Positions 1-8,685 are shown, counted from the first letter of the stretch. The stretch is DNA of 48,323 nt from Streptomyces humicola (GCF_024436035.1 NZ_JANFNG010000043.1:1-48323), one strand, 5' to 3'. The notes: generated by a model from the letters alone, not told the origin. Made by a program: numbers and translations.

Positions 1-226
1 GAGCGCTACCGCACCCGCGCTGGCGTCGAGGGCAGCATCTCCCAGGCCAAGGCGCACCGGCGCGCGCCGCACCCGCTACCGAAGCCTCCCCAAAACCGCT
101 CTGGGCCACATCCTGACGGCCGCTGCCCTCAACCTCTACCGCCTCGACGCCTGGTGGACCGGCACCCCGCTCGGCACAACCCACGTCTCCCACTACGAAC
201 AGCTCGCCCTCACGTCAGCGGCATGA
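1..226 (+). pseudogene. C-terminal relic of an IS1182/DDE-type transposase
   Basis: The window opens inside a transposase tail. Bases 1 to about 55 read ERYRTRAGVEGSISQA in frame 1; from base 74 the match continues in frame 2 as TALGHILTAAALNLYRLDAWW and ends at the TGA at 224-226. The motif around GVEG.ISQA followed by an 'AAALN..RLDAWW' end is what I know from actinobacterial IS1182-like DDE transposases. The frame change, with a small deletion near bases 55-74, shows the copy is dead even if its 5' part lies outside the window. No terminal inverted repeat was identified downstream. The family name is from recall, so the IS group is less certain than the transposase call. Confidence 0.7.
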
Positions 227-350
227 GCCCGACCATTAGGTCACATCGGCCAACAAGGTCTTACAGGGATCAATGTGTGGACAGCCCTATTCCGGGCGAG
301 CGAAGGATAGGTATCGGCCTTGGCCTCCCTGGGGCCAGGACCAGAGGGTG

Positions 351-1316
351 TCACGCCTCGATCCGTCCGAGGCGCACCGAGCTCGGATGGCGCTTTCGCC
401 ACCGTGCGTACGCCGGGGAGGCGGCACATGTGGCCAGATAGCCCTCGCCGACCCTACGGAGGATGTCGTCGCCTTGTGCGGCCAGCGGGCCGTCACGGTG
501 CCAGGCCAGCACATGGCGGTACCAGAGTGGATCCCCGGCGAGAGGGCGGACCGCCACTCCGGGCACCTCGATGAAGGTCGCCTGGCAGAGACTGACGGCC
601 AGACCCGTCCGTACGATCTCGATCAGCTGACGGCCTTCCGCCTCGTAGGGGGTGCGGGGCTGACGGTCCATCAGGGAGAAGACGGAGGCCCAGTACTCCC
701 GGGTGCGGTCACTGTCCGGGTGAGGCATGGCCCAGTCGTCCTCGACGAGCTCGGCCAGGGTCGCCTCTTCTCGTCCGGCCAGCGGGTGGCCGGCTGGTAG
801 CAGAGCGAAGACCGGCTCGGTGACGACCGGATGCAGGACGACTCCGTCGCGAGGCGAGAGCTCCTTGCCGGGGTTGTCGCCGAGGACGGCCGCGTCCAGA
901 CGTCCTGCGACGAGGTCGTCGAGGAGTGGCGTGGCGGAGTACTGGCACCGGGCCGTCACCTCCGCCCCGGGGATCAACTCCCGTACTGCCACGATGAGAT
1001 CGGCCAGGAGCGGGGCGCCCACCGATCCGACGCGGATGCGATCGTGTGCCATGGCGGCGCGGGCGGTGTCGGCCAGCAGGCCGTCGATCCCTGGCAGGAT
1101 GGCCCGGGCCCGGGACAGCACCAGCTCGCCGAACGCGGTCGGCACGGCACCGGCCTGCCCACGATCGAAGATCGACCCGCCCAGCATGGCCTCGATGCGC
1201 CGCAGCTGGGCGCTGAGTCCGGGCTGGGTCATGCGCAGCGATGCGGCGGCCCGGGTAAGACTTCCGGCGTCCGCGATCGCGCAGATCACTCGCAAGTGCC
1301 GTACCTCCAGATTCAT
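351..1316 (-). CDS. LysR-family transcriptional regulator
   Basis: A full-length 321-residue LysR-type regulator. The N-terminal winged helix-turn-helix lies at about residues 4-62, with the recognition region AGSLTRAAASLRMTQPGLSA at 17-36 followed by the usual QLRRIE linker helix. The rest fits the periplasmic-binding-protein-like effector domain (about 90-300). The ATG at 1316 gives the classical LysR N-terminus. It is divergent from the oxidoreductase/ALDH relic at 1474, and the 157-nt gap holds two copies of the TGTGA-N4-TCACA-like motif. A decayed paralogue lies at 10462-11306. No LysR-type T-N11-A palindrome like those at 10447 and 28387 was found in front of this gene, so its target is unknown. 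Regulation of the neighbouring amino-acid or peptide genes is inferred from position only. Confidence 0.93.
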   Translation of the reverse strand: MNLEVRHLRVICAIADAGSLTRAAASLRMTQPGLSAQLRRIEAMLGGSIFDRGQAGAVPTAFGELVLSRARAILPGIDGLLADTARAAMAHDRIRVGSVGAPLLADLIVAVRELIPGAEVTARCQYSATPLLDDLVAGRLDAAVLGDNPGKELSPRDGVVLHPVVTEPVFALLPAGHPLAGREEATLAELVEDDWAMPHPDSDRTREYWASVFSLMDRQPRTPYEAEGRQLIEIVRTGLAVSLCQATFIEVPGVAVRPLAGDPLWYRHVLAWHRDGPLAAQGDDILRRVGEGYLATCAASPAYARWRKRHPSSVRLGRIEA

Positions 1317-1364
1317 GGCGCGGATAGTAGGGCGGAGCAGGAGCTTTCGAACAGCGCCGGGACA

Positions 1365-1378
1365 TGTGAAATGTCACA
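1365..1378. promoter_or_regulatory. Putative GntR operator, site A
   Basis: TGTGAAATGTCACA is an inverted repeat (TGTGA-N4-TCACA) in the LysR/relic divergent gap. It is the exact reverse complement of site D at 10380-10393 in front of the peptide-transporter lipoprotein gene. The nearest candidate binder is the FCD-type GntR regulator at 1984; FadR-subfamily operators are often short palindromes of this kind. Confidence 0.5.
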
Positions 1379-1455
1379 CGTGATCTGGCTAGTGCGAGGT
1401 GGCTGTCGGGGCCGACCGGGCTGATCTCGGCAGACTCTTGGCAGCGGCTGTGCAG

Positions 1456-1469
1456 TGTGAAATATTACT
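1456..1469. promoter_or_regulatory. Putative GntR operator, site B (degenerate)
   Basis: TGTGAAATATTACT matches site A at 11 of 14 positions and ends four bases before the ATG (1474) of the oxidoreductase relic, where a bound repressor would block expression. No Shine-Dalgarno sequence separates it from that ATG, so the original transcript may have been leaderless. Confidence 0.35.
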
Positions 1470-1473
1470 GTGA

Positions 1474-1942
1474 ATGTCCACAAGAAACTCCTCGGACGCC
1501 ATCGTCGTCGGCGCAGGTGTGGTCGGTGCGGCCTGCGCCTACTACGCTGCGCAGGCCGGTCTTTCGGTCACCGTGGTCGACCGCGGTCCGATCGCCGGCG
1601 GGACCACCGGTGCGGGCGAGGGGGTGGAAAAGGTCCCGTCGGACCACCGGCTACTGCGGGAGGAGGTCTTCGGCCCGATCGCCGCCGTGCTGTCCGCGGA
1701 CGACCTGGCCCACGCCGTACGGATCACCAACTGCGTCCCCTACGGCCTGGTCACCTCGGCCCACACGGCCGGCCTCGACGCGGTACCTCGAAGCCGGCGC
1801 ACAGTCCACCGGCGTCGACTTCCACCTGCCCTTCGGCGGCACCAAGGCATCCAGCCACGGCTCGAGGGAACAGGGCAGAGAGGCCCTGGATTTCTACACC
1901 ACGAGCCGGACGTACACACTGGCGCCCGCGAAAACAACGTGA
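1474..1942 (+). pseudogene. Deletion relic: FAD oxidoreductase N-terminus joined to aldehyde dehydrogenase C-terminus
   Basis: Residues 1 to about 53 are an FAD-binding start (GAGVVGAACA dinucleotide fold, then GGTTGAGEG) very like the oxidoreductase at 32469 (GAGIVGAACA, GGTTSHGEG). Directly after this the sequence becomes the C-terminal third of an aldehyde dehydrogenase: REEVFGPIAAVLSADDLAHA in the same frame to about 1782, then, after a frameshift, GVDFHLPFGGTKASSHG and the end SRTYTLAPAKTT with a stop at 1940-1942. The ALDH tail resembles alpha-ketoglutarate semialdehyde dehydrogenases. The first and last steps of a hydroxyproline-type pathway therefore appear fused by loss of everything between them. 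The open frame from 1474 runs into the downstream GntR gene, but that gene has its own ribosome-binding site. No enzyme activity is expected. Confidence 0.8.
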
Positions 1943-1951
1943 CATTGTACG
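1938..1951. promoter_or_regulatory. Putative GntR operator, site C (degenerate), in front of the GntR gene
   Basis: CGTGACATTGTACG shares about 10 of 14 positions with TGTGACATTTCACA (site D) and lies 32 bases upstream of the GntR start codon, a position that would suit autoregulation. It overlaps the last codon and stop of the ALDH relic. Confidence 0.3.
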
Positions 1952-1983
1952 CTGGTGCTCCGGTTAGGCACGGAGGGAACACC

Positions 1984-2703
1984 ATGGGGCAGATGACATC
2001 GCGCAAGCTCATCACCGCCGGGGAGCGGCTGCGCGACCAGGTCGCCCATGCCCTGCGAGCTGCCCTCATCTCGGGTGAATTGCGCCCCGGCCAGGTCTAC
2101 TCCGCGCCGGGGCTCGCCGAGGAGTTCGGCATCTCGGCGACACCCGTGCGCGAGGCGATGCTCGACCTGGCCCGCGAGGGCCTGGTCGAGCCCGTCCGTA
2201 ACAAGGGCTTCCGGGTCACCGAGGTCAACGAGCGCGACCTCGACCAGTACACTGAGATCCGCACCCTCATCGAGGTCCCCATGGTGGGCCGGATCACGAA
2301 GACCGCGTCCCGCGAGGATCTCGAAGCGCTGCGCCCGATCGCCGAGGAGATCGTGCGCGCCGCACGCGAACACGACCTCATCGGCTATCTGGAGGCCGAC
2401 CGCCGGTTCCACCTCTCCCTGCTTGCGCTCTCCGGCAACAACCGCCTCGTCGAGACCGTCGGCGACCTGCGCAAGCGCTCCCGCCTGTACGGCCTGACCG
2501 CCCTGGACTCGCGCGGCGAACTGATCCCGTCGGCCGAGGAACACCTGGAACTGCTGGACCTGATGCTGGCCGGCGAAGCCAAAGCGGCCCAGAAGTGCAT
2601 GACTAGGCACCTGGGCCATGTGCGCTCACTGTGGGCCAAGGGCGAGAGCGAGGAAGGGTCGGCCAAGCACACGCCAAAGAAGAAGTTGGACGCGGCGTGC
2701 TGA
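1984..2703 (+). CDS. GntR-family (FadR/FCD subfamily) transcriptional regulator
   Basis: A 239-residue regulator. The GntR winged helix occupies about residues 9-75 (LRAALISGELRPGQVYS, then EEFGISATPVREAMLDLARE). It is followed by an all-helical FCD domain at about 85-220, with the ligand/metal-site pattern D..FH...L..L..N at 'DRRFHLSLLALSGN' and a later H. The ATG at 1984 is chosen because GGAGGG at 1972-1977 sits six bases upstream; the longer open frame from 1474 is only read-through from a relic. FCD regulators commonly sense acids or amino-acid breakdown products. Three motif copies flank this locus (sites A-C) and an exact copy lies in front of the peptide transporter (site D), so it may control both. 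The C-terminus is lysine-rich. Confidence 0.93.
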   Translation: MGQMTSRKLITAGERLRDQVAHALRAALISGELRPGQVYSAPGLAEEFGISATPVREAMLDLAREGLVEPVRNKGFRVTEVNERDLDQYTEIRTLIEVPMVGRITKTASREDLEALRPIAEEIVRAAREHDLIGYLEADRRFHLSLLALSGNNRLVETVGDLRKRSRLYGLTALDSRGELIPSAEEHLELLDLMLAGEAKAAQKCMTRHLGHVRSLWAKGESEEGSAKHTPKKKLDAAC

Positions 2704-3004
2704 GATGTGGGCTGCGCCCATGACCGAGCCGACGCCAAAATTTTCCCTTCAGGTCCCGAGAGCCCACCTTCGAGCAGGAATACTCACTGCATCTATGCGG
2801 ACGTGAGGCGAGGAATCCCTGCCATCGCAAGGACGCGCGCTCCGGGGCCTGAGCTCCCTTCCAACCTCCATTTGAGGCGTTGAGACGCAGGGTGAGGCCA
2901 TTCCGCGCCGCGACCGTGTGCTTGGAAACTGCCCAGCCCGCCTCGCGCCGGTCGCGAGTGATCCTCGGGGGACCCGTAGGTGCCGCGCGAGGTGCGCGAC
3001 GCCA

Positions 3005-3604
3005 AATGCGCTTGCCGTTGGCGACGATGCCGGCGGTGTGGGGGTCGTACAGGTAGGTCGGGGAGAAACTGACCGCCTTCGCGGCCTTGTTGGCCACGAT
3101 GTAGAGCATGTCGTACTTGGAGAAGTTGACATACGGCTTCGCGGCCTCGACCGCCTCGCGCACATACAACTCGTGCTGCTGGAAGGTGATGCCACGCTGG
3201 AAGCCGTAGGTGGTGGAGTCCTGCGGCATACGCACCCAGCGCTTCAACGGGGTGATGTCGAGCTGGATTCGCCCGTAGGAGTCCTTGCGCATCCAGTCGG
3301 GCGCCCCGGCGAGTTCGTTGTAGTACGCGGCGGTGGAATCCGTGGCCTGTGCGTCGGGGAAATCGACGAACAGCATCAGCACGTGCTTGGTGCCGATGGG
3401 CCGCTGGAACTGGGTGTAGTCGGTGTTGTGCCCCTCATCGGTCCAGCCGGTCTTGCCGGGAAGGGCGCAGCCGGCGGCTGGGGCGGTGCTGCCGGTGGTC
3501 GGGAGGTGTGAGGCGGCAGCCGCCACCGGTATGGTCGCCATCAGGGGGATGAGCACGCTCAGAGCAACACCGAGCGGACGAACCTTGCGTCTGATCTTGG
3601 ACAT
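3005..3604 (-). pseudogene. Truncated secreted M6-family metalloprotease
   Basis: The first 200 or so codons encode a Sec-type signal peptide (MSKIRRKVRPLGVALSV, hydrophobic core, AAAA cleavage region) and the N-terminal part of an M6-type protease. It aligns with the intact gene at 11407-12666: both share TG(Y/W)TDEG, LFVDFPDA, YYN(E/Q)L, a W(M)...SYG stretch and YDM(L/F)YIV. Similarity stops at GIVANGKRIW near 3005, before the zinc motif HETGH, so the product cannot be catalytic. The open frame drifts on as unrelated sequence to 2603, antisense to the GntR gene. It starts only 39 nt after the stop of the prolyl-aminopeptidase gene, with AAGGAGAG just ahead of its ATG, so it was probably the last gene of the peptide-transport operon. 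Confidence 0.8.
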
Positions 3605-3643
3605 ATCTCTCCTTGCATTTCTTCTTGCGGTGGCTCCCGAACG

Positions 3644-4924
3644 TCAGGCCCGTCCGGCGGCCATGTCCATCAGGCGGTCCAGAACGCGGTCACTTGAGGC
3701 GGTGACCCCGTCGTGCTCCCACTCGTTGGTGACCCAAGCGCGCAACCCACCGACCGAGCGTGCGGTCTGCAACGACAGGTCCGCGTCCACGTACATGTCG
3801 TCGTGGTAGATCACCGCAGCCACCGGGACGCGGTTGGCCGCCAGCTTCGGCAGGTCGTAGAGCGCGGGCCAGTCGGACCGCTCGGCCAGCAACTCGACCG
3901 CCCCCGCAAAAGGGCGGAGCCCCGCGATCTCCCCGAACATCCAGGGGTAGAACATCTCACCGGTGAACAGCAACGGGTCGGCGTCCTCGTCGAACTCCGG
4001 AAAAGCGTCCATAACGCGGGCGGCTGCCCAGTCGGTGGACTTGTCTCCCTGCCCGAAGATGGATTCCTGCAAGACGACGAAAAGCGGGTTGTCGGCGAAG
4101 GCCGTCAGGTTCATCACTTGGTACAGGAACGTCGCCGAAAGCTCGCCTTCAGGGCCGATGGCCTCGTCCAGCAGCCAGTGCAGGCGTTCAAAGCCGTCGC
4201 CCATGCCCAGCATCAGGCCCAACGTGCGAAACCGGCGCACGGTGAGCTGGTCGCCGTCGGGCAGATGGACGGTCTGCCGGTCGAGCAGGTCGGCGATCCG
4301 CCGGACCAGCTGACGGTCACCGGGGTAGCGGTCATAGTAGGCGGTCACTTTGTCGCTGACCCGCGGATAGGTCGCGGCGTACACGGCGTCGGCGGTGGCG
4401 TCCAGTCCGGGCAGACCGCCGGTGATGTAGCAGGCACGCAGCCCATCAGGGGCCTGGGAGAGATACGTCAAGGTGATGAAGCCGCCGTAGCTCTGGCCGA
4501 GCGTCTCCCACGGCTCGTCTCCACACAACTGATGCCGAATCAGTTCCGCGTCCGCGGTGATCGAGTCGGCGCGGAAGAAGGAGAGATAGTCGGCCAGCTC
4601 CCGGGCGGAGGAGAACCGCTCGGCCGACCGCGAGGTCACCGGGGTGCTTCGACCGGTGCCCCGCTGATCCAGCAGCAGCACCCGGTGGGTGGTGAGGGCA
4701 CGGGCCAGCCAGCCGGAGGTGGCGTTCAACGGCCGCGGCGACTTGCCTCCCGGTCCGCCCTGAAGGTAGAGCAGCCAGGGCAGCTTCTGTCCGGCCAGAG
4801 CCGGGTCGACGAGCTCGCGCGCGAACACCTGAATCGAGGGGCGGGCCGGATCGGCATGGTCGAGCGGCACGGTGAAGGCATGATCGGTCACCGCGAGACC
4901 AGGCAGGCGGTAGGTGCGGGTCAT
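3644..4924 (-). CDS. pip: Alpha/beta hydrolase, prolyl aminopeptidase (S33)-like
   Basis: A 426-residue cytoplasmic hydrolase of the proline iminopeptidase type, which removes N-terminal proline (in some members also hydroxyproline) from peptides. Visible marks are the oxyanion-hole motif QGGPGG at residues 55-60, LLLDQRGTGRS at about 83-93, the nucleophile elbow GQSYGG with Ser145, and a C-terminal EWEHDG holding the likely catalytic His. The length matches the roughly 430-residue actinobacterial form with a large cap domain. The ATG at 4924 overlaps the stop of the upstream ATPase gene as ATGA; the longer frame to 5056 lies inside that ATPase and is rejected. Its place at the end of a peptide-import operon suggests it trims imported peptides. 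Exact substrate preference cannot be read from the sequence. Confidence 0.9.
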   Translation of the reverse strand: MTRTYRLPGLAVTDHAFTVPLDHADPARPSIQVFARELVDPALAGQKLPWLLYLQGGPGGKSPRPLNATSGWLARALTTHRVLLLDQRGTGRSTPVTSRSAERFSSARELADYLSFFRADSITADAELIRHQLCGDEPWETLGQSYGGFITLTYLSQAPDGLRACYITGGLPGLDATADAVYAATYPRVSDKVTAYYDRYPGDRQLVRRIADLLDRQTVHLPDGDQLTVRRFRTLGLMLGMGDGFERLHWLLDEAIGPEGELSATFLYQVMNLTAFADNPLFVVLQESIFGQGDKSTDWAAARVMDAFPEFDEDADPLLFTGEMFYPWMFGEIAGLRPFAGAVELLAERSDWPALYDLPKLAANRVPVAAVIYHDDMYVDADLSLQTARSVGGLRAWVTNEWEHDGVTASSDRVLDRLMDMAAGRA

Positions 4925-5907
4925 GGGGTCCCTTCGACGGTAAGCGGCTCGGGAAAGTGGCAGGCGACCTCCTGGCCCGGAGCGATCAACCGCAGTGCGG
5001 GCCGCTCGGCGGTGCAGATCTCGGCCGCCTTGGGACAGCGGGTGCGGAACGGGCATCCGGTCGGTGGATTCAGGGGACTGGGCAGGTCGCCTCGGAGCAC
5101 GATGCGCTCGCGGGCTCGCTCGGCGTCCGGGTCCGGCAGCGGCACGGCCGACAGCAGGGCGTGCGTGTAGGGATGCGCGGCGTGGGCGAAGAGCGCGTCA
5201 CGATCGGCCGCTTCCACGACGGTGCCCAGGTACATGACGACGATGCGGGTGCTGATCTGACGGACTGCGCCGAGGTCGTGGGCGATGAACACGTAGGCGA
5301 GCCGGTATTCGTCCTGCAGGTCCTTGAGCAGGTTGAGGATCTGAGCCTGCACAGAGACGTCGAGAGCGGAGACGGGTTCGTCGCAGACAACGAGCTTCGG
5401 TCGCAGGGCCAGTGCCCGGGCGATGCCGATGCGCTGTGCCTGGCCTCCGGAGAACTCGTGTGGGTAGCGGGCGGCGTGCTCTGGCCGCAGTCCGACCCGC
5501 TCCAGCAGGTGCTCCACCGGCTCGTCAGGGGCCAGCCCTTGGTAGCGGAATGGAGCGGTCAGGATCTGCCGGACCGTCTTGCGGGGGTTCAGCGATGAGA
5601 AGGGATCCTGGAAGATCATCTGGAGGTCGCGGCGGACCGTACGTATCGCCGCCTCGTCCAGCTTGTGCAGTTCCCGGCCGGCCACGCGGATGGTGCCGGA
5701 GGTCGGCTCGATCAACCGGGTTATCAGACGGGCGACCGTCGACTTGCCGCAGCCGGACTCGCCGACCACGCCGAGCGTCTCCCCGGGCTCCACCCGCAGT
5801 GATACACCGTCAACGGCCGTGACGTATCCGGCCAGCCGCCGGGTCAGTCCATGCCGCACCGGGAAGCGCTTGACCAGGTCCTGGACTTCGAGCAACGGCG
5901 CATTCAC
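4921..5907 (-). CDS. Peptide ABC transporter ATP-binding protein (DppF/OppF type)
   Basis: A 328-residue ATPase that, with its partner at 5904, would power peptide uptake. Walker A GESGCGKST is at residues 49-57, the Q-loop follows at IFQDPFSSLNPRKT, the signature is SGGQAQR, Walker B is LVVCDEPVSALD, and the switch histidine lies in FIAHDLGAV. The C-terminus has the cysteine-bearing oligopeptide domain CPFRTRCPKAAEIC typical of DppD/DppF proteins. It overlaps the upstream ATPase stop and the downstream hydrolase start by four bases each, so the operon is translationally coupled. Opp and Dpp systems cannot be separated reliably from sequence; a di- or oligopeptide substrate is a family-based call. 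Confidence 0.95.
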   Translation of the reverse strand: MNAPLLEVQDLVKRFPVRHGLTRRLAGYVTAVDGVSLRVEPGETLGVVGESGCGKSTVARLITRLIEPTSGTIRVAGRELHKLDEAAIRTVRRDLQMIFQDPFSSLNPRKTVRQILTAPFRYQGLAPDEPVEHLLERVGLRPEHAARYPHEFSGGQAQRIGIARALALRPKLVVCDEPVSALDVSVQAQILNLLKDLQDEYRLAYVFIAHDLGAVRQISTRIVVMYLGTVVEAADRDALFAHAAHPYTHALLSAVPLPDPDAERARERIVLRGDLPSPLNPPTGCPFRTRCPKAAEICTAERPALRLIAPGQEVACHFPEPLTVEGTP

Positions 5908-6755
5908 GGCGTCACCTCCGGTGTCTCGAGCGATGCCTGTTCCTCGACCGGTGCCTGCAAGGTGGGCAGACGGAGAGGCAGCGCGCCGTCGACGCGGGGC
6001 ACGCAGGCGAGGAGGCCCTTGGTGTAGGCGTCCCGGGGGCGATAGAACACCTCACGGACCGCGCCGCGCTCGACCGCACGGCCGCGGTACATGACGACGA
6101 CGTCATCAGCGAGTCCGGCGATCACACCCATGTCGTGGGTGATGAGCATGATCGCTGTGCCGGACCGCTCGCGCAGCCCCTGCAGCAGGTCCAGGATCTG
6201 GGCCTGCACGGTCACGTCGAGCGCGGTGGTCGGCTCGTCCGCGATGAGCAGGTCGGGCTCCAGGCAGAGTGCCATGGCGATCATCACCCGCTGCCGCATG
6301 CCACCGGAGAACTCGTGCGGATATGCGCGGGCGCGCCGGTCGGGCTCGGGGATGCCGACCTCGTCGAGCATGCGCACCGCGACGTGGTGGGCCTCGCGGC
6401 GTCCCGCCCGGCGGTGCGCCCGGTAGGCCTCGGCTATCTGGAAGCCGACCGGGTAGTAGGGGTTGAGGCAGGACAGTGGGTCCTGGAAGATCATCGCGAT
6501 GCGGTTCCCGCGGATCCTGCGCAGTGCGCGCTGGCCCAAGCCCGTCAGGTCCTGCCCGGCGAATCGGATCTCCCCGGTGACACGGGCGTCGGGTAGCAGG
6601 CCCATGACCGCCAGGCTCGTGACGGACTTCCCGCTTCCGGACTCCCCGACCACGCCAAGAACAGCGCCCGCGTCGAGCTCCAGGTCGAGTCCGTCCACCG
6701 CGCGTACACCGGAGCGGAATTCAACGCTCAGACCGCGTACTGACAACAGAGTCAT
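5904..6755 (-). CDS. Peptide ABC transporter ATP-binding protein (DppD/OppD type)
   Basis: A 283-residue ATPase with Walker A GESGSGKS at residues 37-44, Q-loop [13 protein letters not shown], signature SGGMRQR, Walker [13 protein letters not shown] and ITHDMGV. It is about 40 residues shorter than usual DppD proteins because the C-terminal cysteine-rich oligopeptide domain is missing: the protein ends in an acidic/proline-rich tail soon after [10 protein letters not shown]. The partner ATPase keeps that domain, so the pair may be asymmetric. The ATG at 6755 overlaps the permease stop as ATGA. It functions with the permeases at 6752-8685 and the lipoprotein at 8682-10361. Confidence 0.95.
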   Translation of the reverse strand: MTLLSVRGLSVEFRSGVRAVDGLDLELDAGAVLGVVGESGSGKSVTSLAVMGLLPDARVTGEIRFAGQDLTGLGQRALRRIRGNRIAMIFQDPLSCLNPYYPVGFQIAEAYRAHRRAGRREAHHVAVRMLDEVGIPEPDRRARAYPHEFSGGMRQRVMIAMALCLEPDLLIADEPTTALDVTVQAQILDLLQGLRERSGTAIMLITHDMGVIAGLADDVVVMYRGRAVERGAVREVFYRPRDAYTKGLLACVPRVDGALPLRLPTLQAPVEEQASLETPEVTP

Positions 6756-7744
6756 CCCACGGCCCTCACTCTCGGGTCCAGAACCGCGTAGACCAGGTCC
6801 ACCACGAGGTTGGCCAGGACCACGAAGCCCGCGGCGAACAGGGTTACTCCGAGGATCACCGGCTGGTCGGCGCTGTTGATCGCATCGGCGGCGAGCTTGC
6901 CCACGCCGGGCAGGCCGAACACCGACTCGGTGATGAGCGCGCCGCCCAGCAGTGCGCCGAGGTCCATCCCGAAAATCGTCACGATGGGCATGAGCGCCGG
7001 ACGAAGTGCATGCCGACGCAGCACGGTCGGCTCTGGCAGACCCTTGGCGCGTGCGGTGCGCACGTAGTTCTGGCCCAGGCTGTCGAGCATCTCACTGCGG
7101 GTGATCCTGGCGTAGACCCCCGCGTAGAGCATCGCGAGCGTGATCCACGGCATGACCAGCGATTCGGCCCGGCCGACGGGATCGCTGGTGAGCGGGACCG
7201 CCTGCGGGTAGGGCAGCAGCCCGAGCTTGACCACCAGTAGGTACTGCAGTACCAGGGCGGTGAAGTAGATCGGCAGCGAGACGCCGCCGAGGGCGGCCAC
7301 CATGGCGGCTCGGTCCCACAGACTGCCGCGCCGCAGCGCGGACACCACGCCGGCCGTGACACCCACGGCCAGCCACAGCACCGCGGCGCCCACCGCGATC
7401 GAGATGCTGACCGGGAGCCGATCCGTGAGCAGTGTCCAGACGGGCTGGTCGGTCTGGAAGCTGAAGCCGAGACAGGGGAACGGGCATCTGACGGCTTGCG
7501 CTCCGGTGCCGTAGCTTCGGCCGGCCACGATGCCGACGAGATAGTCACGGAACTGCACGGGCGGCGAGTGGTTCAGCCCGAGGGTCGTGCGGATCTCGGC
7601 AATCCGCTCGGGGCTGCAGGCCTTGCCGCAGGCCGCTTGGGCCGGGTCGGCCGGCATCACGTAGAAGATGGTGAAGGTGGCCGCGCAGATCACGAGGAGG
7701 ATCGCCGCTGTCGCGGTCAGCCTGCGAAGCATATAGAGAATCAT
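6752..7744 (-). CDS. Peptide ABC transporter permease (DppB/OppB type)
   Basis: A 330-residue membrane protein with an N-terminal transmembrane segment (LRRLTATAAILLVICAATFT), a roughly 90-residue extracytoplasmic loop typical of DppB, and five further hydrophobic segments. The cytoplasmic EAA-type loop SLGQNYVRTARAKGLPE couples to the ATPases. The start at ATG 7744 is used because it gives the classical MLRRL-type N-terminus and overlaps the upstream permease stop as ATGA; the longer open frame to 8131 lies inside the other permease gene. An extended loop with RCPFPCLGFSFQTDQP contains two cysteines that could form a disulphide outside the cell. Confidence 0.95.
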   Translation of the reverse strand: MILYMLRRLTATAAILLVICAATFTIFYVMPADPAQAACGKACSPERIAEIRTTLGLNHSPPVQFRDYLVGIVAGRSYGTGAQAVRCPFPCLGFSFQTDQPVWTLLTDRLPVSISIAVGAAVLWLAVGVTAGVVSALRRGSLWDRAAMVAALGGVSLPIYFTALVLQYLLVVKLGLLPYPQAVPLTSDPVGRAESLVMPWITLAMLYAGVYARITRSEMLDSLGQNYVRTARAKGLPEPTVLRRHALRPALMPIVTIFGMDLGALLGGALITESVFGLPGVGKLAADAINSADQPVILGVTLFAAGFVVLANLVVDLVYAVLDPRVRAVG

Positions 7745-8685
7745 CGTCGCTGGCTCCGTGGATCGAGCACATCCCGTATGGCGTCGCCCAGTACGTTGAA
7801 CGCGAGAACGCTGACGAACAAACAGGCGCCGGGGATGAGGAAGTAGACGGGGTCGGCGGCGTACCAGGGCACCGCGGAGGCAATCATCTGGCCCCACGAC
7901 GGGGTGGGCGGGCGCACGCCGATGCCGAGGAACGACAGGCCAGCCTCGGTGGCGATGTAGCTGGGGATGGACATGGTCGCCACCACCAGAACCGGTCCGC
8001 TCAGGTTGGGCAACACCTCTCGCAGCAGCAGTGCCCGCCGGGAGGCGCCGAGGACCCGGGCGGCAGCCACGAACTCCCCTCTGGCCAGGACCATCGCTTG
8101 ACTGCGAACGATCCTTCCGACATACGGCCAACCGAAGAAGCCGAGCACGACCACGAGGAGCAGTTCCCTGTTCACGCCGGGCGCTGCGGAGATCAGCGCG
8201 ATCATGAAGATGAGGCTGGGAAAGGACAGCAGCAGGTCCATCAGTCGGCCGACGACCGCGTCGGCCCAGCCGCCGAAGAATCCGGCGGCAAGGCCGAGCG
8301 TCGTTCCCAGCACCAGGGACAGGCCGGTGGCGAGGACGGCGATCAGTAGCGAGACCCGGGCACCGTAGACGACACGGGCGAGGATGTCTCGGCCGCTACC
8401 TGGCTCGACTCCCAGGAGGTGCTTGGCGCTGATGCCCCCTGCGGCCCCGCGAGGCAGTCCGCCGAGCGCCGGGTCCACTGCTTCGCTGTGGAATTGGGTC
8501 GGCGAGGTGCCGGTGGCCAAGGTGATCAGCGGAGCCATGAGTGCGATCAGCACCAAGATCGCCACCACGGTCAATGCGGCAGCCGCCGAGGGTTGTTTCA
8601 GCAGCCTCCGCAACGCGGATACCTCTTGCCGTCCGACACTCCGCGTCGCGCCGGACGGCACCGAGGTGGTCAGTGCGGTGGTCAC
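7741..8685 (-). CDS. Peptide ABC transporter permease (DppC/OppC type)
   Basis: A 314-residue permease. A cytoplasmic N-terminus of about 35 residues precedes the first membrane segment (AAALTVVAILVLIALMAPLI). Then comes the DppC signature region HLLGVEPGSGRDILARVVYG, four or five more membrane segments and the EAA loop EFVAAARVLGASRRALLLRE. GTG at 8685 is taken as the start because it overlaps the lipoprotein stop as GTGA, like all the other joints of this operon; upstream residues in the longer frame are antisense-type arginine-rich noise. It pairs with the DppB-type permease to form the translocation pore. Confidence 0.94.
   Translation of the reverse strand: MTTALTTSVPSGATRSVGRQEVSALRRLLKQPSAAAALTVVAILVLIALMAPLITLATGTSPTQFHSEAVDPALGGLPRGAAGGISAKHLLGVEPGSGRDILARVVYGARVSLLIAVLATGLSLVLGTTLGLAAGFFGGWADAVVGRLMDLLLSFPSLIFMIALISAAPGVNRELLLVVVLGFFGWPYVGRIVRSQAMVLARGEFVAAARVLGASRRALLLREVLPNLSGPVLVVATMSIPSYIATEAGLSFLGIGVRPPTPSWGQMIASAVPWYAADPVYFLIPGACLFVSVLAFNVLGDAIRDVLDPRSQRR

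Noticed and set aside
1474-2703. A 409-residue fusion of the relic with the GntR regulator
   Set aside because: The frame is open only because the ALDH part is frameshifted; the GntR gene has its own GGAGGG and ATG and a normal N-terminus.
2603-3004. C-terminal continuation of the truncated M6 protease frame
   Set aside because: It has no similarity to the intact protease, lacks the HExxH region and ends antisense to the GntR gene; only the part from 3005 to 3604 is annotated.
3713-5170. Long plus-strand open frame (485 codons) opposite the hydrolase and ATPase genes
   Set aside because: It is antisense to two well-supported genes, has Arg/Gly/Gln-rich composition and no motif; such shadows are common in high-GC DNA. 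The same applies to 8541-9800 plus.
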